Of a stretch of DNA of 64,000 bases, positions 35,783 to 46,821 are shown one piece after another. The stretch is from an uncultured Bradyrhizobium sp. Lineage in GTDB: Bacteria > Pseudomonadota > Alphaproteobacteria > Rhizobiales > Xanthobacteraceae. A program made the translations under genes and the position numbers. Location: assembly GCF_936943645.1 (NCBI RefSeq), contig NZ_CAKZJO010000103.1, positions 1-64,000 of the forward strand, read 5' to 3'. Position 1 is the first letter of the stretch; each line of letters starts with the position of its first letter. Under the pieces are notes generated by a model. It saw only the letters and a program-made list of their open reading frames with translations. It had not been told where the DNA came from and made no database searches.

Positions 35783-36973
35783 TCAGCCTTCGCGGATGTA
35801 GTTCCCCGCTTCGAATTCCACCGGCGGCGCGCTCGCATCGAACGAGACGCCGATCGGGTCGCGGCCTGCGGCGAGCGCGTCGAGCTGGTCGCTCAGCATC
35901 CGCCGGATCAGGAGGATGCCGCGGTCGCTCTGGCCAAAGTGCTCTTCGGAATGAACGGTGACCTCGCCCTGGCCGACCTGGGCCTCGTAGTCACCCGGGA
36001 ATTGCTGGTGCTCTTCCTCGGTCATGTCCCACCAGAACTTGCCGTTGAACTTCGAGCGCATGCGGCTGATGTCGCCGGAGTTCTTGACGCGGCCGGCGAC
36101 ATAGATGCGGAACGAGCCGTCGTCGATCGGAAGCACCCAGCCGATCGACTCGACGCGGGCGAACTGCGCAACGCGCGGGTTCGGTACCACGCGCAAGGTT
36201 GGCAGCGCGGCCTCGCTGACGCGATAAAACACCTTGCCGTCGTCCTGCTTGCGCTCGGAGCGGACAAGGACGCCGCGCGGCGATTTCTCGAATTTCACCT
36301 CGGGGATCGAGGCCATCATGTTGGTGAATTGCGGCCCCGAGAACGAACCGTGCAGCACCGGCACGTGATAGGGATCGACCACGTTCTCGAAATGCTGCAG
36401 CCAGTTGCAGGGGATGATGGCGGGGCCGCCGCCGCCGATCGAGGAATCGTCGGCCTCGACCTGCTCGCCGTCGTCCATCTTTTCCAGGCACTCGTAAGCC
36501 GGCAACACGGGGCGTTTCTCGGCCGAACCCATATAGGCGAAGATCAAGCCGTAGCGCTCCTCGACCGGATACCAGGGCTGGCGCACCTTGTCCTTGAACT
36601 GACCGCCATCGGGCTCGCAGGGCTGCTCCAGGCAATGGCCCTCGGTGTCGAACTTCCAGCCGTGATAGCAGCAGCGGATGCCGTCTTCCTCGACCTTGCC
36701 GTAGTAGAGCGTCGTGCCGCGGTGGCAGCAGCGGGCGTGCAACAGGCCGGCGCGGCCGTGCTTGTCGCGGAACAGCACCAGATCCTCGCCGAGCGCGCGT
36801 ACCTTTTTCGGTGTGTCGGTGGCGTCGCTGGTCAACCCGACCGGGTGCCAGTAGCGGCGCAGCAGCTCGCCCATCGGTGTGCCGCGCACGACCGAGGTCA
36901 GCTCGGTGCGCGTGTGTGCCGGCTTCATCGCATAGGCCGTGCCGAGATCGCGATCCCGCTGGGTGATGGTCAT
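35783..36973 (-). CDS. Rieske 2Fe-2S aromatic ring-hydroxylating oxygenase (phthalate 4,5-dioxygenase-like)
   Basis: Rieske motif LHARCCHRGTTLYYGKVEEDGIRCCYHGWKFD and mononuclear Fe motif ENVVDPYHVPVLHGSF; true start MTITQRDRDLG at 36973, not 37630. Confidence 0.92.
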   Translation of the reverse strand: MTITQRDRDLGTAYAMKPAHTRTELTSVVRGTPMGELLRRYWHPVGLTSDATDTPKKVRALGEDLVLFRDKHGRAGLLHARCCHRGTTLYYGKVEEDGIRCCYHGWKFDTEGHCLEQPCEPDGGQFKDKVRQPWYPVEERYGLIFAYMGSAEKRPVLPAYECLEKMDDGEQVEADDSSIGGGGPAIIPCNWLQHFENVVDPYHVPVLHGSFSGPQFTNMMASIPEVKFEKSPRGVLVRSERKQDDGKVFYRVSEAALPTLRVVPNPRVAQFARVESIGWVLPIDDGSFRIYVAGRVKNSGDISRMRSKFNGKFWWDMTEEEHQQFPGDYEAQVGQGEVTVHSEEHFGQSDRGILLIRRMLSDQLDALAAGRDPIGVSFDASAPPVEFEAGNYIREG

Positions 36974-37105
36974 GCTTGTCCTCCCGCTGCTAGCCCGTGG
37001 GCGCGCCGCTTCTTGCGTCTTGCCCATAGTGAAAAATAATTCGATGACAATGTCAACGATCTTCCAAATGCCTCTTAGATGCATTTGATGGAACCGCCCG
37101 CGGGC

Positions 37106-37240
37106 TTTGGCAGGCTTGGACTTCGGGGACGTGGACTTGGCAGGCTTGCACTTGGCAGGCTTGCACTTGGCAGGCTTGCACTTGGCAGGCTTGGACTTGG
37201 CAGGCTTGGACTTGGCAGGCTTGGGCTTGGCAGGCTTGGG
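37106..37240. repeat. 15-bp tandem repeat (minisatellite) cttggcaggcttg(c/g)(a/g)
   Basis: seven near-identical units at 37136-37240 plus two degenerate units at 37106-37135. Confidence 0.95.
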
Positions 37241-37261
37241 CTTTCTTGGCAGAGGTGGATC

Positions 37262-37777
37262 ATGAGCCAGACCGAGAGCAGGGGCGGGGCGACGTCGCCC
37301 GCAGCTGAGGACAGCGAGCCGTCGGCCCCGATCACCGTGATGCTGTCGTCGCGACTGATGGTGCTCGCCAATCTGCTCAAGCGCGGCGCGATCCTGCGCT
37401 ACAAGCGCCTCACCGGATTGTCCTCGGTCGAGTTCGGTCTCGTCGCCTCGCTCGGCCGCAGGCCGCCGATGAGCGTGGCGCGGCTTGCCGAGGCCGTGGG
37501 CCAGGACAAGGGCCAGATCAGTCGCGCGCTGGCCAATCTGGTCTCGCGCAAGCTGATCGCGAAGACGGCGAATCCGAAGGACAGCCGCGAGGTGCTGATC
37601 TCGCTGACGACCGCGGGCCTTGCCGCGCATGATGCGATCGTCGACGGCGCGCAGGAGCGCAACCGGCGCCTTTTGGAAGATCTCAGCGAAGCCGAGTTCT
37701 TCACGCTGCTGGGTCAGGTCGATCGGCTCACTGCGATCGCCGCCGAGATGCTCGAGAGCGAGAAGAACGCGCGCTGA
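37262..37777 (+). CDS. MarR family transcriptional regulator
   Basis: winged-helix LTGLSSVEFGLVASLGRRPPMSVARLAEAVGQDKGQISRALANLVSRKLIAKTANPKDSREVLISLTTAG; SD agaggtgga before ATG 37262; divergent from the Rieske gene. Confidence 0.92.
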   Translation: MSQTESRGGATSPAAEDSEPSAPITVMLSSRLMVLANLLKRGAILRYKRLTGLSSVEFGLVASLGRRPPMSVARLAEAVGQDKGQISRALANLVSRKLIAKTANPKDSREVLISLTTAGLAAHDAIVDGAQERNRRLLEDLSEAEFFTLLGQVDRLTAIAAEMLESEKNAR

Positions 37778-37828
37778 CCTCGCGCCGCTCTCTCGACACG
37801 TTGGATCGCTTCACATGCTGGATCGCTT

Positions 37829-37845
37829 CTAAGAGTCCTTCTAAG
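37829..37845. promoter_or_regulatory. candidate Irr-type iron control element upstream of TonB receptor
   Basis: ctaagagtccttctaag, compared with TTTAGAA-N3-TTCTAAA: good right half, weaker left half. Confidence 0.35.
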
Positions 37846-37971
37846 ATCTATTCAATTAGGGAATTCTCGCGCCCTCACCTAAGCGTCGCCCTTGAGCGCA
37901 GGCCGTCCGGGGGACAGGCGGCATGTCGCATCGAACTTGCAGCTTGGGGTGGCGCGTTGAACAGTCTTGGA

Positions 37972-40224
37972 ATGCTGCGGTCGGCCGTGTTGGCGACCGC
38001 ATCCGCTTTGGTCTTGGTGCCGCAGGCATCGCTCGCACAATCATCCGCGCAAAGTGGTGCGCAAAACCTGCCGTCGGTGACCGTCACCGCGCCGGAAGCG
38101 CGCCGACGCGCGGCGACGACGCCGCAGCGCCGTGCGCTGCGAGCGTCGGTGCAGACCGCGAGCAGGAATAAGCCTCAGCCGCAGCGCAATGCCGGCTTTG
38201 TCGAGACGCCGCTTGGCCCCGTGAACGGCTATGTCGCCAGCCGCAGCTCGTCCGGCACCAAGACCAACACGCCGATCATCGAGACACCGCAATCGGTGTC
38301 CGTCATCGGCGCCGAGCAGATCCGCGACCAGAAGCCGAACAAGCTCGACGAGGTGCTGCGCTATACCGCCGGCGTGCGGGCAGGGACCTTCGGCGCCGAC
38401 ACGCGCAACGACTGGTGGCTGATCCGCGGCTTCAAGTCCGACGACATCGGACTGTTCCTCGACGGCATGCAGCTGTTCTATACCTCCTATGCGAGCTGGA
38501 AGCTCCAGACGCCCAACATGGAGCGCGTCGAGGTGCTGCGCGGACCATCCGCGGTGCTCTATGGCGGATCGAGCCCGAGCGGCATCGTCAACGTCATCAG
38601 CAAGATGCCGCCGGCCGAGCCGATCCGCTATGTCGAGACCGGCGTCAACAATTTCGGCAATGCCTATGTCGGCTTCGATTTCGGCGGGCCGGTTGCGACG
38701 CAGCCGCAGGACGGCAAGCTGTTCTACCGCGTCGTCGGCCAGGTCCAGAACGGCCCGACGCAGGTCAACTTCACGCCCGACAACAACTACTTCATCGCAC
38801 CGTCCTTCACCTGGAAGCCGGACGCCGACACCACGTTCACGGTGCTGGCGTCGGCCTCGAAGCAGGACACCCGCGGCATCAACTTCCTGCCCTACGTCGG
38901 CACGGTGACGAATGCCTCGTACGGCAAGATTCCGACCAGTTTCTTCGGCGGCGATCCCAGCGTGGACAAGTTCACGCGCGAGCAGGAGATGCTCGGCTAC
39001 CAGTTCGAGCGCCATCTCGCCGACGACCTCACGTTCCGGCAGAACGCGCGGTTTGCGCATGTCGACCTGACCTATCGCGGCTATGTCGGCAACGATGCCA
39101 ATCAGGCGACCGCCACGCTCAATCGCTACAATTGGTATGCAAAGAACACGGCCAATCAGGCCGATCTCGACAACCAGCTGGAATATCGCTTCAACACCGG
39201 CCCGGTCCGGCACACCATGCTGTTCGGCGTCGACCTGAAGGGTTATCAGATCGACGACTACCAGGCCTTCGGGTTCGGGGTACCTTCAATCAGCATCTTC
39301 AACCCCGTCTACGGTGCAGCCGAAACTCCGCTGCCGAGCGCGCCGTTCCGCAACTTCCTGATTACGCAGAAACAGGCGGGGACCTATCTCCAGGACCAGA
39401 TGAAGCTCGGCAATTTCACGCTGGTCCTGAGCGGGCGCAATGATTGGGTCGAGACGACGCAAGACGCTCGCGACACCGGCGCAAGTGTCGACAGCCGCAA
39501 CGACAGCAGGTTCAGCGGCCGCGCCGGACTGATCTATAATTTTGACAATGGCATCGCTCCTTACGTCTCCTACTCGACGAGCTATAACCCGATCATCGGC
39601 CTCAACGCGCAGAACAAGCTGTTCCTGCCGGAAACCGGCAAGCAGGCTGAAATCGGCGTCAAGGTCGCGCCGAAGGGGTTCGACGGCTATTTCACGGTTT
39701 CGGCCTTCGACCTGGTCCGTCAGAACGTCGCGACGACATTGCCGGGCAGCGTTCCGGTGCTGCAAAACCAGACGGGTGAAGTAACGTCACGCGGCATCGA
39801 ACTGGAGGCGGTGGCGAACGCCACCAAGGAGTTGAAGCTGATCGGCGCCTTCACGGCCTATCACCTGTTCAACAGCCGGGATCTCGACCCGGCCCTCGTC
39901 GGCAAGACACCGACCAACACGCCCGAGATGCTGGTGTCGGGATGGGCGGACTACACGTTCAAGGACGGCCCGCTCGAGGGCTTCGGTTTCGGCGGCGGCG
40001 TGCGTTACATCGGCTCGTCCTGGGCCGACACCGCCAACACCCTCGAAGTTCCATCGGTGGTGCTCGGCGACCTCGCGCTCCATTACGAGTGGCAGAACTG
40101 GCGGACGGCCCTCAACGTCATCAACGTGACCGACAAGATCTATGTCGCAAGCTGCGCGTCGGCCACCTCCTGCTTCTACGGCGACCGCCGGCGCGTCACC
40201 GCCAGCGTCTCCTACAAATGGTGA
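37972..40224 (+). CDS. TonB-dependent siderophore receptor
   Basis: signal peptide MLRSAVLATASALVLVPQASLAQ; plug TPIIETPQSVSVIGAEQIRDQKPNKLDEVLRYTAGVRAG; VEVLRGPSAVLYGGSSPSGIVNVISK; C-terminal RRVTASVSYKW. Confidence 0.95.
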   Translation: MLRSAVLATASALVLVPQASLAQSSAQSGAQNLPSVTVTAPEARRRAATTPQRRALRASVQTASRNKPQPQRNAGFVETPLGPVNGYVASRSSSGTKTNTPIIETPQSVSVIGAEQIRDQKPNKLDEVLRYTAGVRAGTFGADTRNDWWLIRGFKSDDIGLFLDGMQLFYTSYASWKLQTPNMERVEVLRGPSAVLYGGSSPSGIVNVISKMPPAEPIRYVETGVNNFGNAYVGFDFGGPVATQPQDGKLFYRVVGQVQNGPTQVNFTPDNNYFIAPSFTWKPDADTTFTVLASASKQDTRGINFLPYVGTVTNASYGKIPTSFFGGDPSVDKFTREQEMLGYQFERHLADDLTFRQNARFAHVDLTYRGYVGNDANQATATLNRYNWYAKNTANQADLDNQLEYRFNTGPVRHTMLFGVDLKGYQIDDYQAFGFGVPSISIFNPVYGAAETPLPSAPFRNFLITQKQAGTYLQDQMKLGNFTLVLSGRNDWVETTQDARDTGASVDSRNDSRFSGRAGLIYNFDNGIAPYVSYSTSYNPIIGLNAQNKLFLPETGKQAEIGVKVAPKGFDGYFTVSAFDLVRQNVATTLPGSVPVLQNQTGEVTSRGIELEAVANATKELKLIGAFTAYHLFNSRDLDPALVGKTPTNTPEMLVSGWADYTFKDGPLEGFGFGGGVRYIGSSWADTANTLEVPSVVLGDLALHYEWQNWRTALNVINVTDKIYVASCASATSCFYGDRRRVTASVSYKW

Positions 40225-40913
40225 GGACGGGGAGGAGGGCGGCAGCTGGGTGCCGCAGATCTTCCTTCAGGAGATAGATGAGCTCCCGGCTATGCCCCCC
40301 GGCCTGAAGCTCATCCGAGCGCGGCGCGCGCGACGGGCTTGGACGTCGCCGCCGCCGCGCTCGCGATCGGCCGGACTGCAATATATCACAGGATGACGCC
40401 GCTCTCGCAGGCGGCGGGCGGGTCCGGCTGCGATGCATGGCTCGTCTGATTGCCTTGCGCCTGTGGATAGGTGTCTTTGCAGCAACGCCTCCCGCCTCAC
40501 GACCGCGACCATCAAGGGCGGTTTGGCGGTGCTGCCGGGGGCGGCCTTCGGCAATATGGCGCCGGCGTGACAGCCCAGTGCTCCTGACCGGCGCCATGGC
40601 CCGGTTTGGGTGCGCCGCCGCAGCCGAAAATCATGCGTTTTTCACAGGCCAAGCGTGGGCAATTGCGGCCCGGCCTGTGCGCCGCAATCTCCGAGCAGCT
40701 GCCCTGCAAAGCCGGTGGCTGCCCTTGCTGGGCCCTGCGATCTGCTCCATACCAGCGCGGGGTGATTCCGGGATTTTCACCGCTCCGGGGGCGGCAAAAG
40801 GGCCTAAAACGAGCGTGTCTTGCGCCCATTGGTGCACTGCGCTAAGGCTCAGAACAATTCCAAATCGGACGAATCCGTGGCTGTCCCGAGGCTGCGGGAA
40901 AAAGGGCTCGCCA

Positions 40914-41279
40914 ATGAGCGGCATTCTGCAGAACTATCTTCCACTTGTCGTCTTTATAGCGGTAGCGGGCCTCATCGGCCTCGTGCTGCTGATCGCGCCC
41001 TTCATCGTGGCGTTCCAGCAGCCGGATCCGGAAAAGCTGTCGGCGTATGAGTGCGGTTTCAACGCCTTCGACGACGCGCGCATGAAGTTCGACGTCCGCT
41101 TCTACCTGGTCGCCATCCTCTTCATCATCTTCGACCTCGAGGTGGCGTTCCTGTTTCCCTGGGCGGTGGCGTTCGGCAAGCTTGGCGCGACCGGCTTCTG
41201 GTCCATGGTGGTGTTCCTCGCCGTGCTGACGGTCGGGTTTGCCTATGAATGGAAGAAGGGAGCACTCGAATGGGATTGA
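40914..41279 (+). CDS. nuoA: NADH-quinone oxidoreductase subunit A
   Basis: [47 protein letters not shown]. Confidence 0.97.
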   Translation: MSGILQNYLPLVVFIAVAGLIGLVLLIAPFIVAFQQPDPEKLSAYECGFNAFDDARMKFDVRFYLVAILFIIFDLEVAFLFPWAVAFGKLGATGFWSMVVFLAVLTVGFAYEWKKGALEWD

Positions 41280-41857
41280 ACCCTGCACCGTCCGCCGGTC
41301 CGGTTGTTGCGCCGGCCGCCAGGGGCATCCTCGACCCCTCGACCGGCAAGCCGGTCGGGGCCAATGATCCGTTCTTCCTCGAGGTCAATTCCGAGCTGTC
41401 CGACAAGGGCTTCTTCGTGGCCGCGACCGACGATCTCATCACCTGGGCCCGCACCGGCTCGTTGATGTGGATGACCTTCGGTCTCGCCTGCTGCGCGGTC
41501 GAGATGATGCAGGTGTCGATGCCGCGCTACGACGTCGAGCGCTTCGGCTTCGCGCCGCGCGCCTCGCCGCGCCAGTCCGACGTGATGATCGTCGCCGGAA
41601 CGCTGACCAACAAGATGGCGCCCGCGCTGCGCAAGGTCTACGACCAGATGCCGGAGCCGCGCTACGTCATCTCGATGGGCTCCTGCGCCAATGGCGGCGG
41701 CTACTATCACTATTCCTACTCGGTCGTGCGCGGCTGCGACCGCATCGTGCCGATCGACATCTACGTGCCGGGCTGCCCGCCCACGGCGGAAGCGCTGCTC
41801 TACGGCGTGCTGCTGCTGCAGAAGAAGATCCGGCGCACCGGCACCATCGAACGCTAA
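41270..41857 (+). CDS. nuoB: NADH-quinone oxidoreductase subunit B
   Basis: [14 protein letters not shown]..., [45 protein letters not shown]. Confidence 0.97.
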   Translation: MGLNPAPSAGPVVAPAARGILDPSTGKPVGANDPFFLEVNSELSDKGFFVAATDDLITWARTGSLMWMTFGLACCAVEMMQVSMPRYDVERFGFAPRASPRQSDVMIVAGTLTNKMAPALRKVYDQMPEPRYVISMGSCANGGGYYHYSYSVVRGCDRIVPIDIYVPGCPPTAEALLYGVLLLQKKIRRTGTIER

Positions 41858-41868
41858 GGTTTTACGTC

Positions 41869-42483
41869 ATGGACGACGCCAAGCTCGACGCCCTGGGGCA
41901 GACGATCGTTAGCGCGCTTCCGGGCGCCGCCACCGGTCATTCGGTGGCCTTCAACCAGCTGACGGTTGATGTCGAGGCCAGCAAGATTGTCGAGGTGGTC
42001 AAGTACCTCCGCGACGATCCGAACTGCCGCTTCATCAACTTCACCGACATCACGGCCGCGGACTATCCGTCGCGCGAAAAGCGCTTCGACGTGATCTATC
42101 ACTTCCTGTCACCGACCCTGAACACGCGCATCCGGCTCAAGGCCCAGGCCGACGAGACCACGCAGGTGCCGTCGCTGATCGAGGTGTTCCCCGGCGCCGA
42201 CTGGTTCGAGCGCGAGGCCTACGACCTCTACGGCGTGTTCTTCGTCGGCCATCCCGACATGCGCCGCATCCTCACCGACTACGGCTTCGAGGGCCATCCG
42301 CTGCGCAAGGATTTCCCGACCACCGGTTTCGTCGAGGTCCGCTACGACGACCAGGAGAAGCGGGTGGTGTACGAGCCCGTCAGGCTCAACCAGGAATTCC
42401 GCAAGTTCGATTTCCTCTCGCCATGGGAAGGCGCGGACTATCCGGTCCTCCCGGGGGATGAAAAAGCGGGGCCGAAGGTCTGA
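41869..42483 (+). CDS. nuoC: NADH-quinone oxidoreductase subunit C
   Basis: [44 protein letters not shown]. Confidence 0.97.
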   Translation: MDDAKLDALGQTIVSALPGAATGHSVAFNQLTVDVEASKIVEVVKYLRDDPNCRFINFTDITAADYPSREKRFDVIYHFLSPTLNTRIRLKAQADETTQVPSLIEVFPGADWFEREAYDLYGVFFVGHPDMRRILTDYGFEGHPLRKDFPTTGFVEVRYDDQEKRVVYEPVRLNQEFRKFDFLSPWEGADYPVLPGDEKAGPKV

Positions 42484-42485
42484 TC

Positions 42486-43682
42486 ATGAACGAGCAACCC
42501 GAACAGCTTCGCAATTTTACGATCAACTTCGGACCGCAACATCCGGCGGCGCACGGCGTTCTGCGCCTCGTGCTCGAATTGGACGGTGAGGTCGTCGCGC
42601 GCGTCGATCCGCATATTGGTCTCTTGCATCGCGGCACCGAGAAGCTGATCGAGCAGAAGACGTATCTGCAGGCGATCCCGTATTTCGATCGGCTCGACTA
42701 TGTCGCGCCGATGAACCAGGAGCATGCCTTCTGCCTCGCCGCCGAGAAGCTGCTCGGCATCGAGGTGCCGCGCCGCGGCCAGCTGATCCGCGTGCTCTAT
42801 TGCGAGATCGGTCGCATCCTGTCGCATCTTCTGAACGTCACCACGCAGGCGATGGACGTCGGCGCGCTGACCCCGCCGCTGTGGGGCTTCGAAGAGCGCG
42901 AGAAGCTGATGGTGTTCTACGAGCGCGCCTCGGGCAGCCGTATGCACGCAGCCTTCTTCCGCGTCGGCGGCGTGCATCAGGACCTGCCGCAGAAGCTGGT
43001 CGACGACATCGAGGCCTGGTGCGATCCGTTCCTGAAGGTCGTCGACGACCTCGACCGGCTGCTCACCGCCAACCGCATTTTCAAGCAGCGCAACGTCGAC
43101 ATCGGCGTGGTGCCGCTGAAGGAAGCCTGGGAGTGGGGCTTCTCCGGCGTGATGGTGCGCGGCTCGGGCGCGGCCTGGGACCTGCGCAAATCGCAGCCCT
43201 ACGAGTGCTACGCCGAGATGGATTTCGACATTCCGATCGGCAAGAACGGCGACTGCTACGACCGCTATCTGATCCGCATGGAAGAGATGCGCCAATCCGT
43301 GCGCATCATGAAGCAGTGCATCCAGAAGCTGAACGCGCCCGACGGCAAGGGCCCGGTCGTCGTCGAAGACAACAAGGTCGCGCCGCCGCGCCGTGGCGAG
43401 ATGAAGCGCTCGATGGAAGCCCTCATCCATCACTTCAAGCTCTACACCGAAGGCGTTCACGTGCCGGCCGGTGAGGTCTACGCCGCGGTCGAGGCGCCCA
43501 AGGGCGAGTTCGGCGTCTATCTGATCTCCGACGGCACCAACAAGCCCTACAAGTGCAAGATCCGTGCGCCGGGCTTTGCGCATCTGCAGGCGATGGACCA
43601 CATCTGCCGCGGCCATCTGCTCGCCGACGTCTCCGCCATCCTCGGCTCGCTCGACATCGTGTTCGGAGAGGTCGATCGGTGA
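42486..43682 (+). CDS. nuoD: NADH-quinone oxidoreductase subunit D
   Basis: [41 protein letters not shown]...[13 protein letters not shown]. Confidence 0.98.
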   Translation: MNEQPEQLRNFTINFGPQHPAAHGVLRLVLELDGEVVARVDPHIGLLHRGTEKLIEQKTYLQAIPYFDRLDYVAPMNQEHAFCLAAEKLLGIEVPRRGQLIRVLYCEIGRILSHLLNVTTQAMDVGALTPPLWGFEEREKLMVFYERASGSRMHAAFFRVGGVHQDLPQKLVDDIEAWCDPFLKVVDDLDRLLTANRIFKQRNVDIGVVPLKEAWEWGFSGVMVRGSGAAWDLRKSQPYECYAEMDFDIPIGKNGDCYDRYLIRMEEMRQSVRIMKQCIQKLNAPDGKGPVVVEDNKVAPPRRGEMKRSMEALIHHFKLYTEGVHVPAGEVYAAVEAPKGEFGVYLISDGTNKPYKCKIRAPGFAHLQAMDHICRGHLLADVSAILGSLDIVFGEVDR

Positions 43683-44647
43683 TGGGGCAGCAGGCGCCAA
43701 TCCAGTTCGACCGCGCCTCGGGGGCCCTTGAAGGGGCCAACCTGTGGGAGCGGACGGCTGCCTTGGCGCTGGTGACGGGATCGAAGATCTCCTCGCACTT
43801 CTCGCATATGGGCTACATCGCCTGTGCGAATTTGCTGGCGAAGACGCTGCCCAGGCGCAACATCGCGATCAAGCTCAATGCCGACGCGGTGTTCGAATTT
43901 CCCTATGGCGACGGCTATTGGAGCAAGCTGCTCAACCGCTCCTACAATTACGAAGACGAGCTCGAGCTGCTGTTCGCCGATAGCATCGACGTCGACTACA
44001 CGCTGCTCGATTGCGGTGCGAATTACGGCTACTGGTCGGTGCTGGTGTCGAGCAAGCCGTTCGGCTCGCACAAGGCGATCGCGATCGAGCCGTCGGGCCA
44101 GAACTATCCGAAGCTCGCCAACAATGCCCGCGTCAACGGCAATCGCTTCGACACCATGAAGTGCGCGATCGGCGCCACTCGCGGCACCGCGCGTCTGTCG
44201 GGCACCAAGCACGAAGCCTTCAGCATCGCCGGCGATCCCTCGGCGGGCGGCGAGGAGGTGCCGGTGATCTCGCTCGACAATCTCATCGACGACGGCAAGG
44301 TGGCAGCCAGCGGCAAGTACCTGATCAAGCTCGACGTCGAGGGCGTCGAGATCGAGGCGATCAAGGGTGGGGCCCGGCTGCTCCAGGCCGACAGCGTCAT
44401 CATGTGCGAGGAGCACGGCAGCGACCGCTCGCATGCGGTGTCGCGCTACATCCTCGAGCAGACCCCGCTGAAGCTGATCGTGTTCGATCCGCGCAGCAAC
44501 CGGATGGAGACCGTGACCGAGCTGTCGATCCTCGACCGCATCAAGGTCTCGACCCATGTCGGCTACAACGTTTTCGGCACCGCAAGCGCATTCTGGCAGG
44601 ACAGGATTGAAGCCCTGAATGCGAAAACCGCGCGCCGCATGCAGTGA
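43682..44647 (+). CDS. FkbM family methyltransferase encoded inside the nuo cluster
   Basis: DYTLLDCGANYGYWSVLVSS...AIAIEPSGQNYPKLANNARVNG...LDNLIDDGKVAASGKYLIKLDVEGVEIEAIKGGARLL; TGATG stop/start overlap with nuoD. Confidence 0.9.
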   Translation: MGQQAPIQFDRASGALEGANLWERTAALALVTGSKISSHFSHMGYIACANLLAKTLPRRNIAIKLNADAVFEFPYGDGYWSKLLNRSYNYEDELELLFADSIDVDYTLLDCGANYGYWSVLVSSKPFGSHKAIAIEPSGQNYPKLANNARVNGNRFDTMKCAIGATRGTARLSGTKHEAFSIAGDPSAGGEEVPVISLDNLIDDGKVAASGKYLIKLDVEGVEIEAIKGGARLLQADSVIMCEEHGSDRSHAVSRYILEQTPLKLIVFDPRSNRMETVTELSILDRIKVSTHVGYNVFGTASAFWQDRIEALNAKTARRMQ

Positions 44648-44657
44648 GAGATAACAG

Positions 44658-45269
44658 ATGTCCGTTCGCCGATTAGCACCGAAGGAAGTCCAGCCCGCGA
44701 GCTTTGCGTTCACGGACGAGAACCTCGCGTTCGCGAAGCAGCAGATCGCGAAATATCCGGCAGGACGTCAGGCCTCGGCGGTGATCGCCATTCTCTGGCG
44801 CGCGCAGGAGCAGCACGACGGCTGGGTCTCGGAAGCCGCGATCCGCGTCATCGCCGACATGCTCGACATGCCCTATATCCGCGTGCTGGAAGTCGCGACC
44901 TTCTACACGATGTTCCAGCTCGCTCCCGTCGGCAAGAAGGCCCACGTCCAGGTTTGCGGCACCACGCCGTGCCGGCTGCGCGGCGCCGAGGATCTGATCC
45001 ACGTCTGCGAGCACCGCATCCATCACGAGCCCTTCCATCTCTCCAAGGACGGCAATTTCAGCTGGGAGGAGGTCGAGTGCCTCGGGGCCTGCGTGAACGC
45101 GCCGATGGTGCTGATCGGCAAGGACACCTATGAGGACCTGACCAAGGAGAGCTTCGGCAAGGTGCTCGACGGCTTCGCTTCGGGCAATCCGCCCAAGCCC
45201 GGTCCGCAGAACGGCCGCCAGTTCTCGGCGCCGATAACGGGGCCGACCACGCTGAAGGAGATCACCTGA
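44658..45269 (+). CDS. nuoE: NADH-quinone oxidoreductase subunit E
   Basis: [35 protein letters not shown]...[13 protein letters not shown]-type [2Fe-2S] motif ([17 protein letters not shown]). Confidence 0.97.
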   Translation: MSVRRLAPKEVQPASFAFTDENLAFAKQQIAKYPAGRQASAVIAILWRAQEQHDGWVSEAAIRVIADMLDMPYIRVLEVATFYTMFQLAPVGKKAHVQVCGTTPCRLRGAEDLIHVCEHRIHHEPFHLSKDGNFSWEEVECLGACVNAPMVLIGKDTYEDLTKESFGKVLDGFASGNPPKPGPQNGRQFSAPITGPTTLKEIT

Positions 45270-45475
45270 TGCGTGAACTCTCGCAGCCCTCGGCGCAGGG
45301 GAGTGGTGCCATGAAGAAGTGGGGCTTCATCGCGATGCATGCCGCCGTGGCGGCCGCCTTCATCTTCCTGCTGCAGCGCTTCGGCCTGAGCGCCTCGCTG
45401 GAATCCAGTCTGCTCTGGGCGCTGACCTTCGCCGTCTGCGCCGCCGGACTTGCCTACAAGCAGACCATTCGTTGA
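45269..45475 (+). CDS. 68-aa two-TM hypothetical protein between nuoE and nuoF
   Basis: [68 protein letters not shown]; start overlaps nuoE stop. Confidence 0.75.
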   Translation: MRELSQPSAQGSGAMKKWGFIAMHAAVAAAFIFLLQRFGLSASLESSLLWALTFAVCAAGLAYKQTIR

Positions 45476-45490
45476 TCGGAAAGCACTGAT

Positions 45491-46816
<1,326 letters not shown>

Positions 46817-46821
46817 GAGAC

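Noticed and set aside
37136-37240. Possible CRISPR array
   Set aside because: Contiguous 15-bp tandem units with no spacers and no cas genes
36974-37630. N-terminal extension of the Rieske oxygenase with (KPAKS)n repeats
   Set aside because: The conserved oxygenase begins at 36973; the extension runs through the intergenic minisatellite and antisense to MarR
40196-40597. Minus-strand ORFs between the TonB receptor and nuoA
   Set aside because: Arg/Pro-rich with no recognisable domain or start signal
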